Origin: Agrocybe praecox
Taxonomy: Eukaryota; Basidiomycota; Agaricomycetes; Agaricales; Agrocybaceae
Length of the DNA stretch: 64,000 nt
NCBI GenBank assembly: GCA_964017145.1
Contig: OZ024850.1
Coordinates: 659,618 to 723,617 of the forward strand
Direction of reading: 5' to 3'
How positions within the stretch are numbered: the stretch's first letter is position 1; every line of letters starts with the position of its first letter. The translations under genes were made by a program, and so were the position numbers. Below, piece by piece: positions 47,596-58,791 of this stretch. The notes under the pieces are model-generated. The model was not told where the DNA came from. It saw only the letters and a program-made list of their open reading frames with translations, and did not search any database.

Positions 47596-49333
47596 TTAAA
47601 AAGTATCGTTAGGTGAGTGTTGCTGGTACTCTTTTCTTGCGAAAACTTTTTGGAGGAGTGCTAATTAAACCTTGCATGAAAGACGCATTTGTAGAGTGAT
47701 GCCTTACCTACTCATCCACACATTATAATATCGTAATGAAAACATCGAGTTCTTTGTGAGCGTTGGTATAATGCTACCCACAGCTTTGAAACCCTGGTTC
47801 ATGAAAGCCATGGTAGGTGGTACGGCACTTGTACTTTGTTGTAAGTAGAGCTTTGTGTTTTGCCTGGTCTCTTCACTTGAAACCTATACTTCTGATTCTG
47901 GAAATAATTCCCATATTGGGATACCACCGACTGACGTTCGACCCCCGCCCAGGTCATTACAGGGGTTCCAATTACGCCAGCATTCAACACGCTATCTACT
48001 GTTTGACTCAGTGGATTTATCACAGACAGGCCATTATCTCACCTTTATTTCAACAACAAAGAGTGTATATGGTCATGCGACCGTGACTAAGGCGGTATGC
48101 CATTATCTCATGATGTTGGCGCAAACCTCCAAGTCTTCCTCTCTTAAACATTCTTACTCATCGTCGGACTGACTCTATCATGTTACTCGCTGAAGGGGGT
48201 TCCGTAAATGCCATTAAGACACCAAAGTCATGACAGTCGAGCAACCTACAATTGCCATTTCCAGTACCGCAGTACATAATACCCAAAAAGGTGGCAGTGA
48301 CTTGGAGTCTCTTGAGGAGTAGGACTTTTTCTGCCTTACTATACTGCTCTATCTGTATCAACTGACATTTTACCTTTATAGTATTATTGTCCGGAGTACC
48401 ACATCCTTGGAAACTGGTCGACCAGGAAAGGACAAAGAAGAATATAATTTCTCTTTCCTCAAGGTCGACTCCTCCGCCAGAAACAGTTACGAATCCAGCG
48501 AAGACAGTAACTGCCATGGTACAAGCAATAGTAACCAAGACGGCTTCGTTGAAATTGACCGATGAAGGACGTAGCTTCGACGACTCAGGCGCCATTAATG
48601 CAAAGACACTAAGCGCATGACAAATTAAATGCTATCTCGAGTGGGGTGACTCGGGCTCTGGATTAGCTCCTCTCTCTGCCTCCACTCTTGGGTTTATTAG
48701 AAATTGTGAGCTCCAAAAAGCGATGGGTGATATGGGCTTCTCTATCAAGCACTGCTCCTTGACTGCTCCCAAGTCCCCAGCTAAACACTACATTTTATTT
48801 CCCAAGAGCGGACAAGGTGGTACTAAAAAAATAGATTGCTTTCTTATATTGTAGCAATACTCAAGTCTAAATATATGAAATGTAGAATACTCACAGCTGA
48901 TGTTGTTTCCTCCTCCCCAGCAAGTTCAAGAAAATAGAAATCTAAATAGTTGGTGGCAGTGTAGTGATTTACATAATTGAGAAAGCGATCACATGATACA
49001 ATGTTCGACTTCAACCTGATGCTGAATCCGGGTGTTGTGTCGCGCCTCGGCTCAGCCTCCTTCGTCTTCAAATTTCTCTATCTTGATTCTTCTAGGTTGT
49101 ATGCGCAAGGCTATATAAACCGCGATACCGAAGTTCTACTTGAAGTACTAAGTAAGTCATTTACGCTCTTCAACCCTGTAAACTTATCTCACAATCTTCT
49201 AGCATTTTACAGGAATCGGAATCGGGCGCGAAAGGTTTGCTTATGCCTCTTCTATAGTGGCTTCGAGACCACTAAATATGCTTCAGAAAATTTGGACTTT
49301 GGAAACTATATCGTATAAGAAAGCAAACCTACC
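47596..49333. other. Intergenic between uL5m and Aurora kinase
   Basis: A 1.7-kb gap. Its only candidate gene is the doubtful minus-strand frame at 48158-48595. The right end holds the Aurora kinase promoter. Confidence 0.35.
48158..48595 (-). CDS. Doubtful small membrane protein or gene remnant
   Basis: A 145-codon frame starts MAPESSKLRPSSVNFNEAVLV. It has one good hydrophobic segment (VLVTIACTMAVTVFAGFVTV) and a second one (IIFFFVLSW). In frame upstream of the ATG the sequence reads LSVFAL, so the conserved part may begin earlier and this could be a fragment of a larger lost gene. A GT donor occurs after NNTIK, and the rest of the frame has low-complexity character. I recognise no family. 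It lies alone in a gap, which makes a remnant plausible. Confidence 0.25.
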   Translation of the reverse strand: MAPESSKLRPSSVNFNEAVLVTIACTMAVTVFAGFVTVSGGGVDLEEREIIFFFVLSWSTSFQGCGTPDNNTIKVKCQLIQIEQYSKAEKVLLLKRLQVTATFLGIMYCGTGNGNCRLLDCHDFGVLMAFTEPPSASNMIESVRR

Positions 49334-50733
49334 ATGACTTCAGTTGGATCTGTAACGAGACAGATAGCTGCAATGGAAATATCGAACAAGAAACCCGCTT
49401 CAGGCGCTGCAGGGGGCTCTTCTCTTCGTCAGCCACTTATGAAACAACCATCTCAAACGAACGTCACGAAACTTCTTACGAAGTATGCTGCTCCGAATCC
49501 CTTCCCCAATTCTTCAACGAACAAACCTACAAATCCTTCATCCCTGCGAAACCCTGTTCCTAATTCCACTCAAATTACTGCATCAGGTTCTTCCAAACCC
49601 GGTCATTCCGCCCAGCCCTCGTTTGATATCGGTAACTATGACGGAGGGCTGGAACTTGAAAATGAGAAAAGAGGAGAACGTGTGTATGGCGAAGCTGCCG
49701 AGCAGTTGGCCTTGGACTCGAGTACATCTCGGTATGTGATTCAATTTGCAACAACAACAATGCACTTATCGTTTCTCAGACGCTCTCCAACTCGCGAATG
49801 GACATTACATGATTTTGACATGGGCCGCCCACTGGGAAAGGGTAAATTCGGACGCGTGTACATGGTCCGAACCAAGGCCGAACCCAAATACATTGTCGCT
49901 CTCAAAACTCTTTATAAATCGGAAATTGTTCAGTCGAAGGTAGAGAAGCAAATTCGACGAGAAATCGAAATTCAACAGAATCTCCGCCACCCCAATATTC
50001 TTCGACTATACGGATACTTCCATGATGAGAAGCGCATTTTCCTCATGCTCGAATTTGCGGCAAAAGGAGAACTTTATAAGCAACTATCCAAGCTTCACCG
50101 GTTCTCGGAAAGGCGCAGCTCGCGATATATCGATCAAATGGCCGATGCTCTAGTCTATCTACACAGCAAACACGTTATTCATCGTGATATCAAGCCAGAA
50201 AACTTGCTTATCGGAATAAATGGAGAGTTGAAGATTGGTGACTTTGGATGGAGTGTACATGCTCCTGGAAACAGACGTATGACACTTTGCGGAACCCTTG
50301 ACTATCTACCACCAGAGATGGTAGAAGGCAAAGAGCACAACGAGAAGGTTGACTACTGGGCTCTTGGTGTACTGACATACGAGTTCGTTTATGGCTTCCC
50401 ACCATTCGAGGACAAGGTTGTCAACAGTGAGTTCATCCCTACCTTCTGTCGACTTGGGTTGCTCGTACTCACCATCAACGTGCGTAGATACATACCGCCG
50501 TATCGCCAAAGTCGACTTGAAATTTCAGGACAGAGAAGTACGACTCTCTGAAGAGGTGAAGGATTTGATCACACGAGTAGGTTTCCCCGTCCCCCTTAAA
50601 AATACGACGAATATTTATATTTATATTTATCTAGCTCTTACGATATGATCCTCAGAAGCGTATGCCCCTCGTGGAGGTGCAAAAACACCCATGGATTGTG
50701 AAGTACAGACAGAAGCGGGAGAGTGCCCAGTAA
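49334..50733 (+). CDS. IPL1: Aurora kinase
   Basis: Four exons (49334-49731, 49780-50426, 50488-50576, 50635-50733) join in frame to 410 residues. About 150 disordered N-terminal residues are followed by the kinase domain: [19 protein letters not shown], the catalytic loop [19 protein letters not shown], and the activation loop [18 protein letters not shown]. The last is the Aurora signature. The Thr in RMT/LCGT is the autophosphorylated one in Aurora enzymes. The domain ends [13 protein letters not shown]. Aurora with INCENP corrects kinetochore attachment and supports cytokinesis; most fungi have one copy. The substitution of Met for the usual Thr before the activation Thr (RMTLCG rather than RTTLCG) is minor. 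Confidence 0.95.
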
Positions 50734-51412
50734 TTCTCCCCATACAAACGTGCTCTTGTCCAAACTATCTAGTGTCTTTGGGCAGTACCTATTTATTTGA
50801 CTTCTTGTCTTTAGCTAGTGGTTTTCTATCCCCCCTATAGTTACATCAGGCTTCGCCTGTGTAAATCGCCTTGGTTGTACGGACATACTTACATATCATC
50901 CTCACCTTCATCGCCATCATCCCATTCATAATCTCCTGTATTTGGAAAGTTGTATATCCCTTTTTCATGTCTAGAAGATATCTGAGATTACGGCTTTATG
51001 AATGAGTCTTGTCACCTATCTTCGTGGCCGACTCCTCCGGCTCCATTGGCTTTTTCACACAGTGAATACTCAAGAGAGCAAAGACTAAAATTAAGCACAG
51101 GCTTCGTTTGAATATTTAGGCTGTGGGATTGCCAGCAGGTCTTTATATCTTGGGGCTCCACAAGCTCTGGTCTACAAAGCTCGTGAAGTGTCACCTGGAC
51201 CCAGATCTGACTGCGGATGTGGTATTTATTCTTCACCTCCAATTAACCTAAATTAGATCACGCAGATTGATATTAGGGGCGTAAATGCGTAAAGGTCGTT
51301 ATAGCTCTACGTATCAATAACATAAGAGCTGTACAGAAAGGGTCGTCATGAAAGAGCGTAGCCATAAATCGAACAAATAACTTAGAACTCTCGATCTCGA
51401 AACAAGAAAAGT
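50734..51412. other. Convergent 3' region, Aurora kinase / DUF4203 gene
   Basis: This 679-bp gap between converging genes contains no supported gene. Both 3' UTRs must lie here. Confidence 0.4.
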
Positions 51413-53596
51413 TCACGTCTGAGCTTTAACCCGAACTTCACGCCAAAACTCTTCCCACCTGGGAGACCTCTCGTGCGTCGTCTCGCCTGCACCACCAGCA
51501 GCCTCTGCATCCTCAGGTGTGGGACTTCCTAATTCTGTGTGTCGCAGTTTTGGCTTTGGGCGCGTAGGCGCTCCCTGTACTGAAGCTGAGCGCGAAACGG
51601 CGGTAGTAGGATTGACGTGGATATGCGGTTGGCTTCCCGCTGCATTAGCGCTGGTAGCAGCTGCCATGTCGAAAGCTTCCCGTTGGGCAATGGCCAGCCT
51701 ATCAAGAGCCTTGATCAGAGAAGGCGTCGCTGGGACCGGGACGGGCATTGCTGGGTTGGGATTGGGTGCAGACTGTGGGGCTGTGGCCGCTCGCTCGCTT
51801 TGTCGACGCTTCAAGAACGCAGGGCTCCATGCGTTCAAGCCTGAGGCATCTCGATCTCGAGTATTGATATTTTTCGAGTTCAAAAGTCGTCTGGAGGCGA
51901 GATCTTCTTCGTGATCAGAGTAATCCAGCCCTATATCACTACGTTCGTGTTCGGCCGCCTGTTGAGGTTCCTTGAGTCGCTGCTTGCGCTGCTTCTTCAA
52001 CTGGGCGATTTCTTGATCATAGTCGAGAGTCTCGAGAGCATCTAATCTTGGGTCAGAAGGAGTCTGCGCAGCGCCAACAAGTGTGGGCGTTGTTGAAGCT
52101 GAGGTCGAGTGATGCGTGTCATTGAGGCCCGGCCGCTTTGCGTGTCGGTGTTTGTTGAAATAATCACTAGGAGAAGAGCTACTCGAAACTCCCTTGGTCA
52201 GGTCATCATCCGAGTCGTTATCCGAGTCGTCACTGACTTCGCCAAACTTGATTGGTTTGCGTTCCTTGCGTTCTCCGGCCTCTGCGTTCAGTTTCCATCC
52301 AGTTCCGCCTCTTCGCGCCTTTGATTTCTTCCTGAGTAATTCAACAGAAACAGGGACGCTGGGTGGCTCCAAGCTGCCCCTCTCGGACTTGCCAGTGATA
52401 GGGAGAGGAAGATGCTGCTTTGATTTCGACTTCATGTCCAAATCACTCGGAAACAGAATTTCCTTAGAGTAAGGTGCTTTAGGCGTGGAGGGGAAAAGCC
52501 GGTCCCAAATTGAAGTCAATGGCTGGAATGTTCCTGCGCGATCAGCTTGATTCGGCAAGTTGACAGCGTATTGGGCGAGGTAGTTATCCCATTTCTAGTG
52601 AACGCAGGTCAGCCAAAGTCAGTACTATAAGGGCAAAACAAACCTCGTCTGGACATTCTCCGATCCACCGTCTCAGAGCCCAGTCTGCTGCCGCTCCCAC
52701 GACTAGGAAGATCGCATAACCTGTGCTTAACCCTTGCTCCTTGCTCGTTCCCCACGGTGCACTCGACTCAGAGGAGTTCCTCATATAAAGCCTCTCCCAT
52801 GCATTCGCCCATCCCTCTTCCTGTGGATTGAGCAAGAGCGCTATGGATGCAGCGATACCAAACGAACCAGTAGAAGCGGTGCAAAAGCGCATGAAAGGAT
52901 GAAGCATTGTGTTCGTCAGTCGTGGAATTGGTAACACTGCACAGAGCAACAGGAGTACGGTGAAAAGAGGTAGAAAAATGGCGACAATAATTATCCGAGA
53001 AGGAAGGGAAGGATGAGTTATCATGCAAAGAGCAAGAGCCGTTAGAGTCCTATATCGCGTTTAGTTTCTTGTCGTTGTAAACAAGAAGATACACACCCTC
53101 CTGAGATACCAAAACATAGGAATGCAGCATAACGGTAACGACCTGCTAAAGTGGTCGTAATAATGCAGGTTACAACCCATATAGCTAAAAAGGATTTCGG
53201 TGACAAAGGAGCGGAATTAGTCGTAGCTGGAATCAATAAAGCGAGCGCGGTCGCAAAATGAACTGTACCAAAATCATAAGCATAGAATAGACACGGTAAT
53301 AAAATACACCCACTTCCAAGTGCATATCCGCCTGCTAGACCACCTATACCACCTGCCAATATCCAATTAAACCGCCGTTTTGACGATTTTTCAGACGCGT
53401 AAGATCCAGGTACGGAAGCATACCCTTTGCCACTTCCAGAAGCCGAATTAGCTGGTGGGAAAGACCTCGACCGATCAAGTGTTAAAAAAGTTCCTGAAAA
53501 TGTTAAGAGTAGAGAAATGAAGAGTAGGGGTAGCGCATAGGCGAGAAGATAAGGTGTAGAGGCTAACAATGGGGTCAATTGTACAACAGAAGACAT
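51413..53596 (-). CDS. DUF4203 (TM7S3/TM198-like) multi-pass membrane protein
   Basis: Three exons join in frame, with introns near 53049-53094 and at 52595-52643. The N-terminal 350 residues hold about seven hydrophobic segments. They include the Gly-rich GGIGGLAGGYALGSG and the ASIALLLNPQEEGWANAW loop, typical of the DUF4203 membrane domain found in many basidiomycetes. From there a cytosolic tail of about 380 residues is disordered, charged and Ser/Pro-rich. It contains an Asp/Ser run (EVSDDSDNDSDDDLTKG) and a Lys/Gln coiled-coil-like stretch (EIAQLKKQRKQRL). The C-terminus ends with an ordered motif, WEEFWREVRVKAQ. The function of fungal members is not known; animal TMEM198 modulates Wnt signalling. 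The start at 53596 is the first ATG before a hydrophobic helix. Confidence 0.8.
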
Positions 53597-54339
53597 CGTA
53601 GTCCGTTCGTGGTGTGGTCGTAAAGTTCTTAAAAATCGTAAGTTGGGTCGTAATATGGCAAATTGAACAAGACTAAGAACAAGAAGAGCAGGTGTCTCAA
53701 AGATGAAGAGCTTGCCGCCTGTGCGTGCAAGGGGCCCTGAGGTTGAATGTCTCTCCTAATACAATTAAAGCATCCAATTAGTTGACTTTGCCTAGACTCG
53801 TTCAGAGGTCGTCGAACTGGAGCCCTAAAGATCGCGGAGAGCGTTGAGTCGGAGTCCAAGAAAGCTTCAGGGCTCCATGATCCATCATAGATTTAATCAT
53901 TGTTTGGCATAGACTTCTAACTCTAACAAACCATCATGACTGTCAATCTTATCTCCCTGAGAGCAATCATTTGGGGCGCATGACATTTCAATGGCAAGGC
54001 ATTGAATGTTACTTGTGGTCGGAATTTGTCAGATTTTTTCTCCAGTTGCGGGTTTGCAATTACTACTTTCCATTTTAGGAAAGCTATATTTAGCACGTAA
54101 ACGGACCGTCCCCAAAAACATCACCGGCGCGTTTAATCGTCTAGGATTGCAGTTTACCTCACGATGAATTCGTCAAACGGGCCGCGTCATGTAATGGGGT
54201 GTCACTAGGTCAGTTCGAAGAAGACATAACTCTATATAAGACGCAGTAAAAAGTACACTATCACTGACTCTTGAGTCCCCACTGCTGCACCGGATTGACT
54301 TTGCCTGGTCTATATTGTGGCTCAATCCATAGCTCAAAG
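53597..54339. promoter_or_regulatory. Divergent intergenic region, DUF4203 / pectinesterase
   Basis: A 743-bp gap between divergent genes. The pectinesterase side carries a TATATAA box at 54233. Confidence 0.45.
54233..54239 (+). promoter_or_regulatory. TATA box candidate for pectinesterase
   Basis: TATATAA about 100 bp upstream of the ATG at 54340. A strong TATA box is typical of inducible secreted-enzyme genes. Confidence 0.55.
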
Positions 54340-56040
54340 ATGCGCTTAAGCTACACTGCTCTACTTCTCACTACTGGTATCACGGTCATAGATGCTCTGT
54401 CTCCCGAGTTCATTACTTGCCAGGTTCAAAAACCAACAGGTGTTTCCCCTTTAACTGGATGCCCATCCGGAACTATTTTTGTTTCCCAAAACGTGAATGA
54501 TCGTCGTTTTGCCCATTTCAGCAGTGTGCAGGACGCCGTACTATCACTGTACGTAGCTTCACTCGTTTACTTTGACGTCAGGCAATGTTGATCGAGATCG
54601 CTTATAAAAATCATATTCATCGGTGACGTCAGGCCTGAATTAGGCGCCGCTACTATCCTCGTTGGGGAAGGCGAATATCAGGAGGTCGTCAATGTAACTC
54701 GAAAAGGGGCGCTTACGCTGCTGGTGAGATTTCTTTAAAAAGTGTTTTTCACGTTACGGTGGGTAAATTAACATCGTGAAAAGGGACAACTTCCTGCTTC
54801 ATCGTGCGTCGACAAGCCGTTCGCAAACCCATCCGAATCTCCTTTCAATCAAAACTTAGTAAAAATCTGGAGCAATCAATTCGTTCACACTGGAATGGAC
54901 GATGCTACATCCGCGGTTCTTCTTGTTGCGCCGTCCTTCAATGCATCCCTCATCGGAGCCGGACCCACTGGGGCACCTTTGCAGCCGCTTTTTGGGAACA
55001 GTGATTTCAAGGCTTATAACATCGACTTTGAAAATAGAGCTGTATGTCGCCACCTATTTCTCAGGTTTTGAAATTTAATACTCTACTATCTAGGCCAATT
55101 TCTCCATCTCTCAAGCTTTGGTGACCGATATCTCTTATGCAAATGCATCATTCTACGGATGCTCCTTTGCTAGCTTCCAAGACACATGGTATACAGGTCG
55201 CAATGGCAGCACCTACGTTGTGGATAGCATTATTTACGGGCAGACAGACTGTAAGTCAGTTATATGTGTCCAATAATGATGATATGCACTCAAAACACAA
55301 TTGAACCGTAGATGTCTTTGGGTTTGGAACAGCGTACGTATAATTTTATGCCATAGAAGCTTCTGCCTTTGTTAACTCCCTGGAACATAGATGGTTCCAA
55401 AACATCATACTCGCTAACCGCGCTTGCGGCGGTGGTCTAGTTGCTTGGAAAGGTACAAACCTTACCGACGCACCTGGTAATCGCTATGGGGCATACATCT
55501 CTGATTCGACAATCACAAGGGTAAGTCTGTACACTCTGACTAATGGTTGCTCGCTAAGTTGCCATATACACCTTTGATTTTTATAGTCCCCAGATGCCAA
55601 CGCAACCACAGTTACAGCTGATAAATGTTTCCTGGGTCGTCCTTGGAACGACCTTGCTACGACTGTGTATCTTAATACCTTTATGGATAACAGCATTCGG
55701 CCAGAAGGATGGACTCCGTTTGATAGTGCTCGGTACGTAGTATTATTGGAAATTATCTTGCGGAATCTGCGTGGATTCTCGCCTCTTACTTAACTCCTAG
55801 ACCGGTCATCATGAACACGACATTCTACGCCGAGTTCAACTCTACGGGTAAGGAATCTATACATTTCAATGTACGTACTACCAAAAATAACTTTACGTAT
55901 TATTACTAGGTCCCAGAGGCAACACATCCGCTCGAATCCCATTGGAACATAAATTAACGGCTCAACAAGCGAAGGATTTCACGATCGACAAAGTCTTCCT
56001 CGAGCACCCAAAATGGATAGATTTTAAATACATAGTCTGA
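54340..56040 (+). CDS. Secreted pectinesterase (carbohydrate esterase family 8)
   Basis: The protein starts with a signal peptide (MRLSYTALLLTTGITVIDA) and is split by about eight short introns, several around exons of only 15-40 nt. The CE8 motifs are in order: GATILVGEGEYQE, SFASFQDTWYTG (catalytic Asp of QDT), DYVFGFGTAWF (second Asp of D-x-x-FG), and FLGRPWN (the Arg of LGRPW). All are intact, so the enzyme should be active; it removes methyl esters from pectin. QDTW in place of the plant QDTL is a mild variant common in fungal members. N-glycosylation sites are frequent (NVT, NAS, NFS, NGS, NTT). The gene lies alone, with no linked pectinase. Stop TGA is at 56038-56040. Confidence 0.92.
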
Positions 56041-58791
56041 GGTTCCTGCGAGGATTTTCGCCAAGAATATATTTACAGTCGGAGAAAAGGAACTTTCGGA
56101 GGATACGTCAGATATTCAAGAATATCTATGTAGTAAGGACTGATTGAAATGTGTCATTCCTCGAGTTTGCCGGAGTAGGAAGTGAAACGAAGTCTAATCT
56201 TATCTTGGAGACAACTTTCGCTTCTCAGAAGTTCTTACAGCACGGCAGACTCTAGTCATAATTACATAACTACTATAACGCGGTCCCGAACATGTGCTGT
56301 TTGATATGTGGCGTTGAGTCAGATGCCGTGTCTTGCCAGCAACTAGCTATAGAAGAGGAGCCGACTAGAACAAGTTAAATCCTCTCTAGTTGTTTCTCTC
56401 TTCAATAAATACATAGTAGTATCACGTCCACAGTGCACATGAGATACGTAGGTACTAGGTGTTAGTGGCCTAGTACCCGCCTAGCACTACGGTACACTAC
56501 AGTGGCGCATCATGATACCGATCGATCGTACTAAAAAATTATGCCGTCAGTCTAGGACTCAGTTTAGGCGCCCTGCCATTGCTGCTGAGCGTTGAGGTTG
56601 AGTATGCCGGTCTGATAACACACGAAGTTTCCCGCCGAGATTGTATGGTATAAGCTTCCTGCCAGATGAAGCGATCTTCCAAAGTTTTGTGATATTTCAA
56701 AGATAGAGCGCTATAAGTGTATGGTATAATAATATATTAGCGTTAGTATCTGATAAGTTTCTTGCTCGACTTCTTTTTGGCAGTGATCCAGTCTATTAAT
56801 GTTACACTTCATCATTAAAGATGATGGTTTCTTAATTGTAGAATCAATGAGTGATATTGTGACCCCATGATATAGACGTACTAGGAGAGTCAGAAACCAT
56901 CGAAATGAATATGACATAGCACTTGGTCTTTTTCGTCGGACCATGTGCTCCGCTAGTAATAGAGTATAGTTAGAAGCGCCCATGTATATCCTATGGAGTA
57001 TCTACATTTCTGGGGGGTATCGTGAACATTATTCGACTCCTCCCCATTTAGTGTTTTTAAATAGCCCTTTGGCTTTGACCCCACTGATGTCGGCATGTTC
57101 GGAGGTTTCCGCTTGGAGTTACAGAACTGTATAGGTTTACACAATCAAGCTCACGTTATTAGTTAACCATTACATTGATTCCGTACAAATGTCCAGAACT
57201 GAGAACTCTACATTTAACCCCCGCAAATTTCTTATTCACCTACTTCATGTGATTATTTCGTTAGTGTGCCATGGGGGTGGGGGAACTGGGGTAGATTCCC
57301 CTTTAGCCCTGTTATTCTCTTTCAGTTTCCTGAGATTCCAGCATCTTTCATCGGTCGTCCGAAGGCGACAATGTGCGGTTCCTCAAGGAGGTCCCCCCAT
57401 AAATATTTATACACATTTCCATTTACTATGTCTCCGTGAGTACTCACTAGATTTCCTATTCTTTGGTCTACTGACAATCCGATGCTGAAATCTTATCAGT
57501 TCTCGAAAAATTCAATTACTCTAAAATTACTGAACGCACTAACGAGCGGCCGGCAGCGGTGATTCGTCGCTCAGTAGACATACCCTACTCGCTTCAAACA
57601 ACAACTCGGGGGACGAATCTTTTAATTTTGACAAATGGCTCGGACATCGGATCCTTTTGTCATGGCGGCGGCCTTGGATTTACAGGACATCGTGTAACAT
57701 CTCGTTCTAAGGACCAGAATCTGCAACAGGCAGATGGACCGGTGATCCTAGGCAATAGACACTCGCATTGCAAACTACAGGATGGCTGTATATTTTGACT
57801 TTTGTACCAGTCACTCCGACGGACCCATGAAGTGAATCTGTAGGTACCAGACATCTTGATGCTCCTGGACCTGAAAAAGCTTGTGAATGTCCCAAAAATG
57901 TTGTCCCTGGTCATTGGGTGCATAATTTAAGCTTATACAGAAATAGGACTCCTTCCTTCCTTGATACCTTCGGCATGTGAAATGATTAGTGGTACCAGTT
58001 GGACATCCTAGCTTCTCTCCCATTGCGTAATAAGCCTCAACTTATGGGATTCCATCAGTACGGAGACTCGAGCTCTCCATGAGAGTTATTTGGCGCATCC
58101 ATGGTTCTTTGCGATCGCTTTGCAGGACCAACAGGCGGCCGACTAGTGAAGATCATGTCTACCATTCTTGGTTTCAAATTTGGTTGGTCGAATGCTACAA
58201 TCATTGCAACCAGTCAGGCTCCTTCTTAATACGATGATCGAGGGTTCAGGTCCCCTTTACATATTTTGGTAAACTATATACTACGCCTCGTGAATTTGGC
58301 TTGCTGCGTACTGATCTATAGAAAGTATCGAGCGTCCCAAGCAATCGATATGGGCCAATGAAATGGCATATTAAATGGAAGATTGCACCCTTTCCAACCT
58401 TATGGGTATTTCACTCCCACACGGAAACAAGCGGCAGCTGAATAGAAAATATGCTGAGAAAACGTACCAATTTTACATCATTCAAGTGTCTTGTGATGTT
58501 CACAAATTCCTTCCATCAACAATTGTTCTCCACAACGTGTTCTAATTATAAGCGTTTGACGTATTCACGGATGTTCGTCAGTCCTAAAACCATATGGTTC
58601 TTTTTCTAGCTTGAAGGATCTGAATCTTACCCCGAATGCGGGACTGAAAAAATTGTCCTGGCTTCTTATACTTACCCCACGCCTTCCGGACCTTTTGAAT
58701 TTCCTTTCCGACCGTCTTTCTTTCTCCTCCTCACAGAGTTTCGCGTCGACCAGGTTTTTAGGTCGAGAAACACGCAGAAAAAGCGAGAAGA
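56041..58791. other. Long intergenic stretch, 2.75 kb
   Basis: This is the largest gap of the window. It holds short frames on both strands without family signal, one perfect 9-bp inverted repeat (56451-56477), and a weak tRNA-like B-box near 58243 that does not fold. It could hide a long non-coding RNA or an eroded element, but nothing can be shown. Confidence 0.4.
56451..56477. repeat. Perfect 9-bp inverted repeat with 9-nt loop
   Basis: GGTACTAGG at 56451-56459 and its exact complement CCTAGTACC at 56469-56477 could form a small hairpin. No gene is linked to it. Confidence 0.5.

Noticed and set aside
58175..58262. tRNA-like stretch with a GGTTCAGGTCC B-box-like sequence
   Set aside because: The T-loop base at position 58 is not A, and I could not pair an acceptor stem or anticodon arm.
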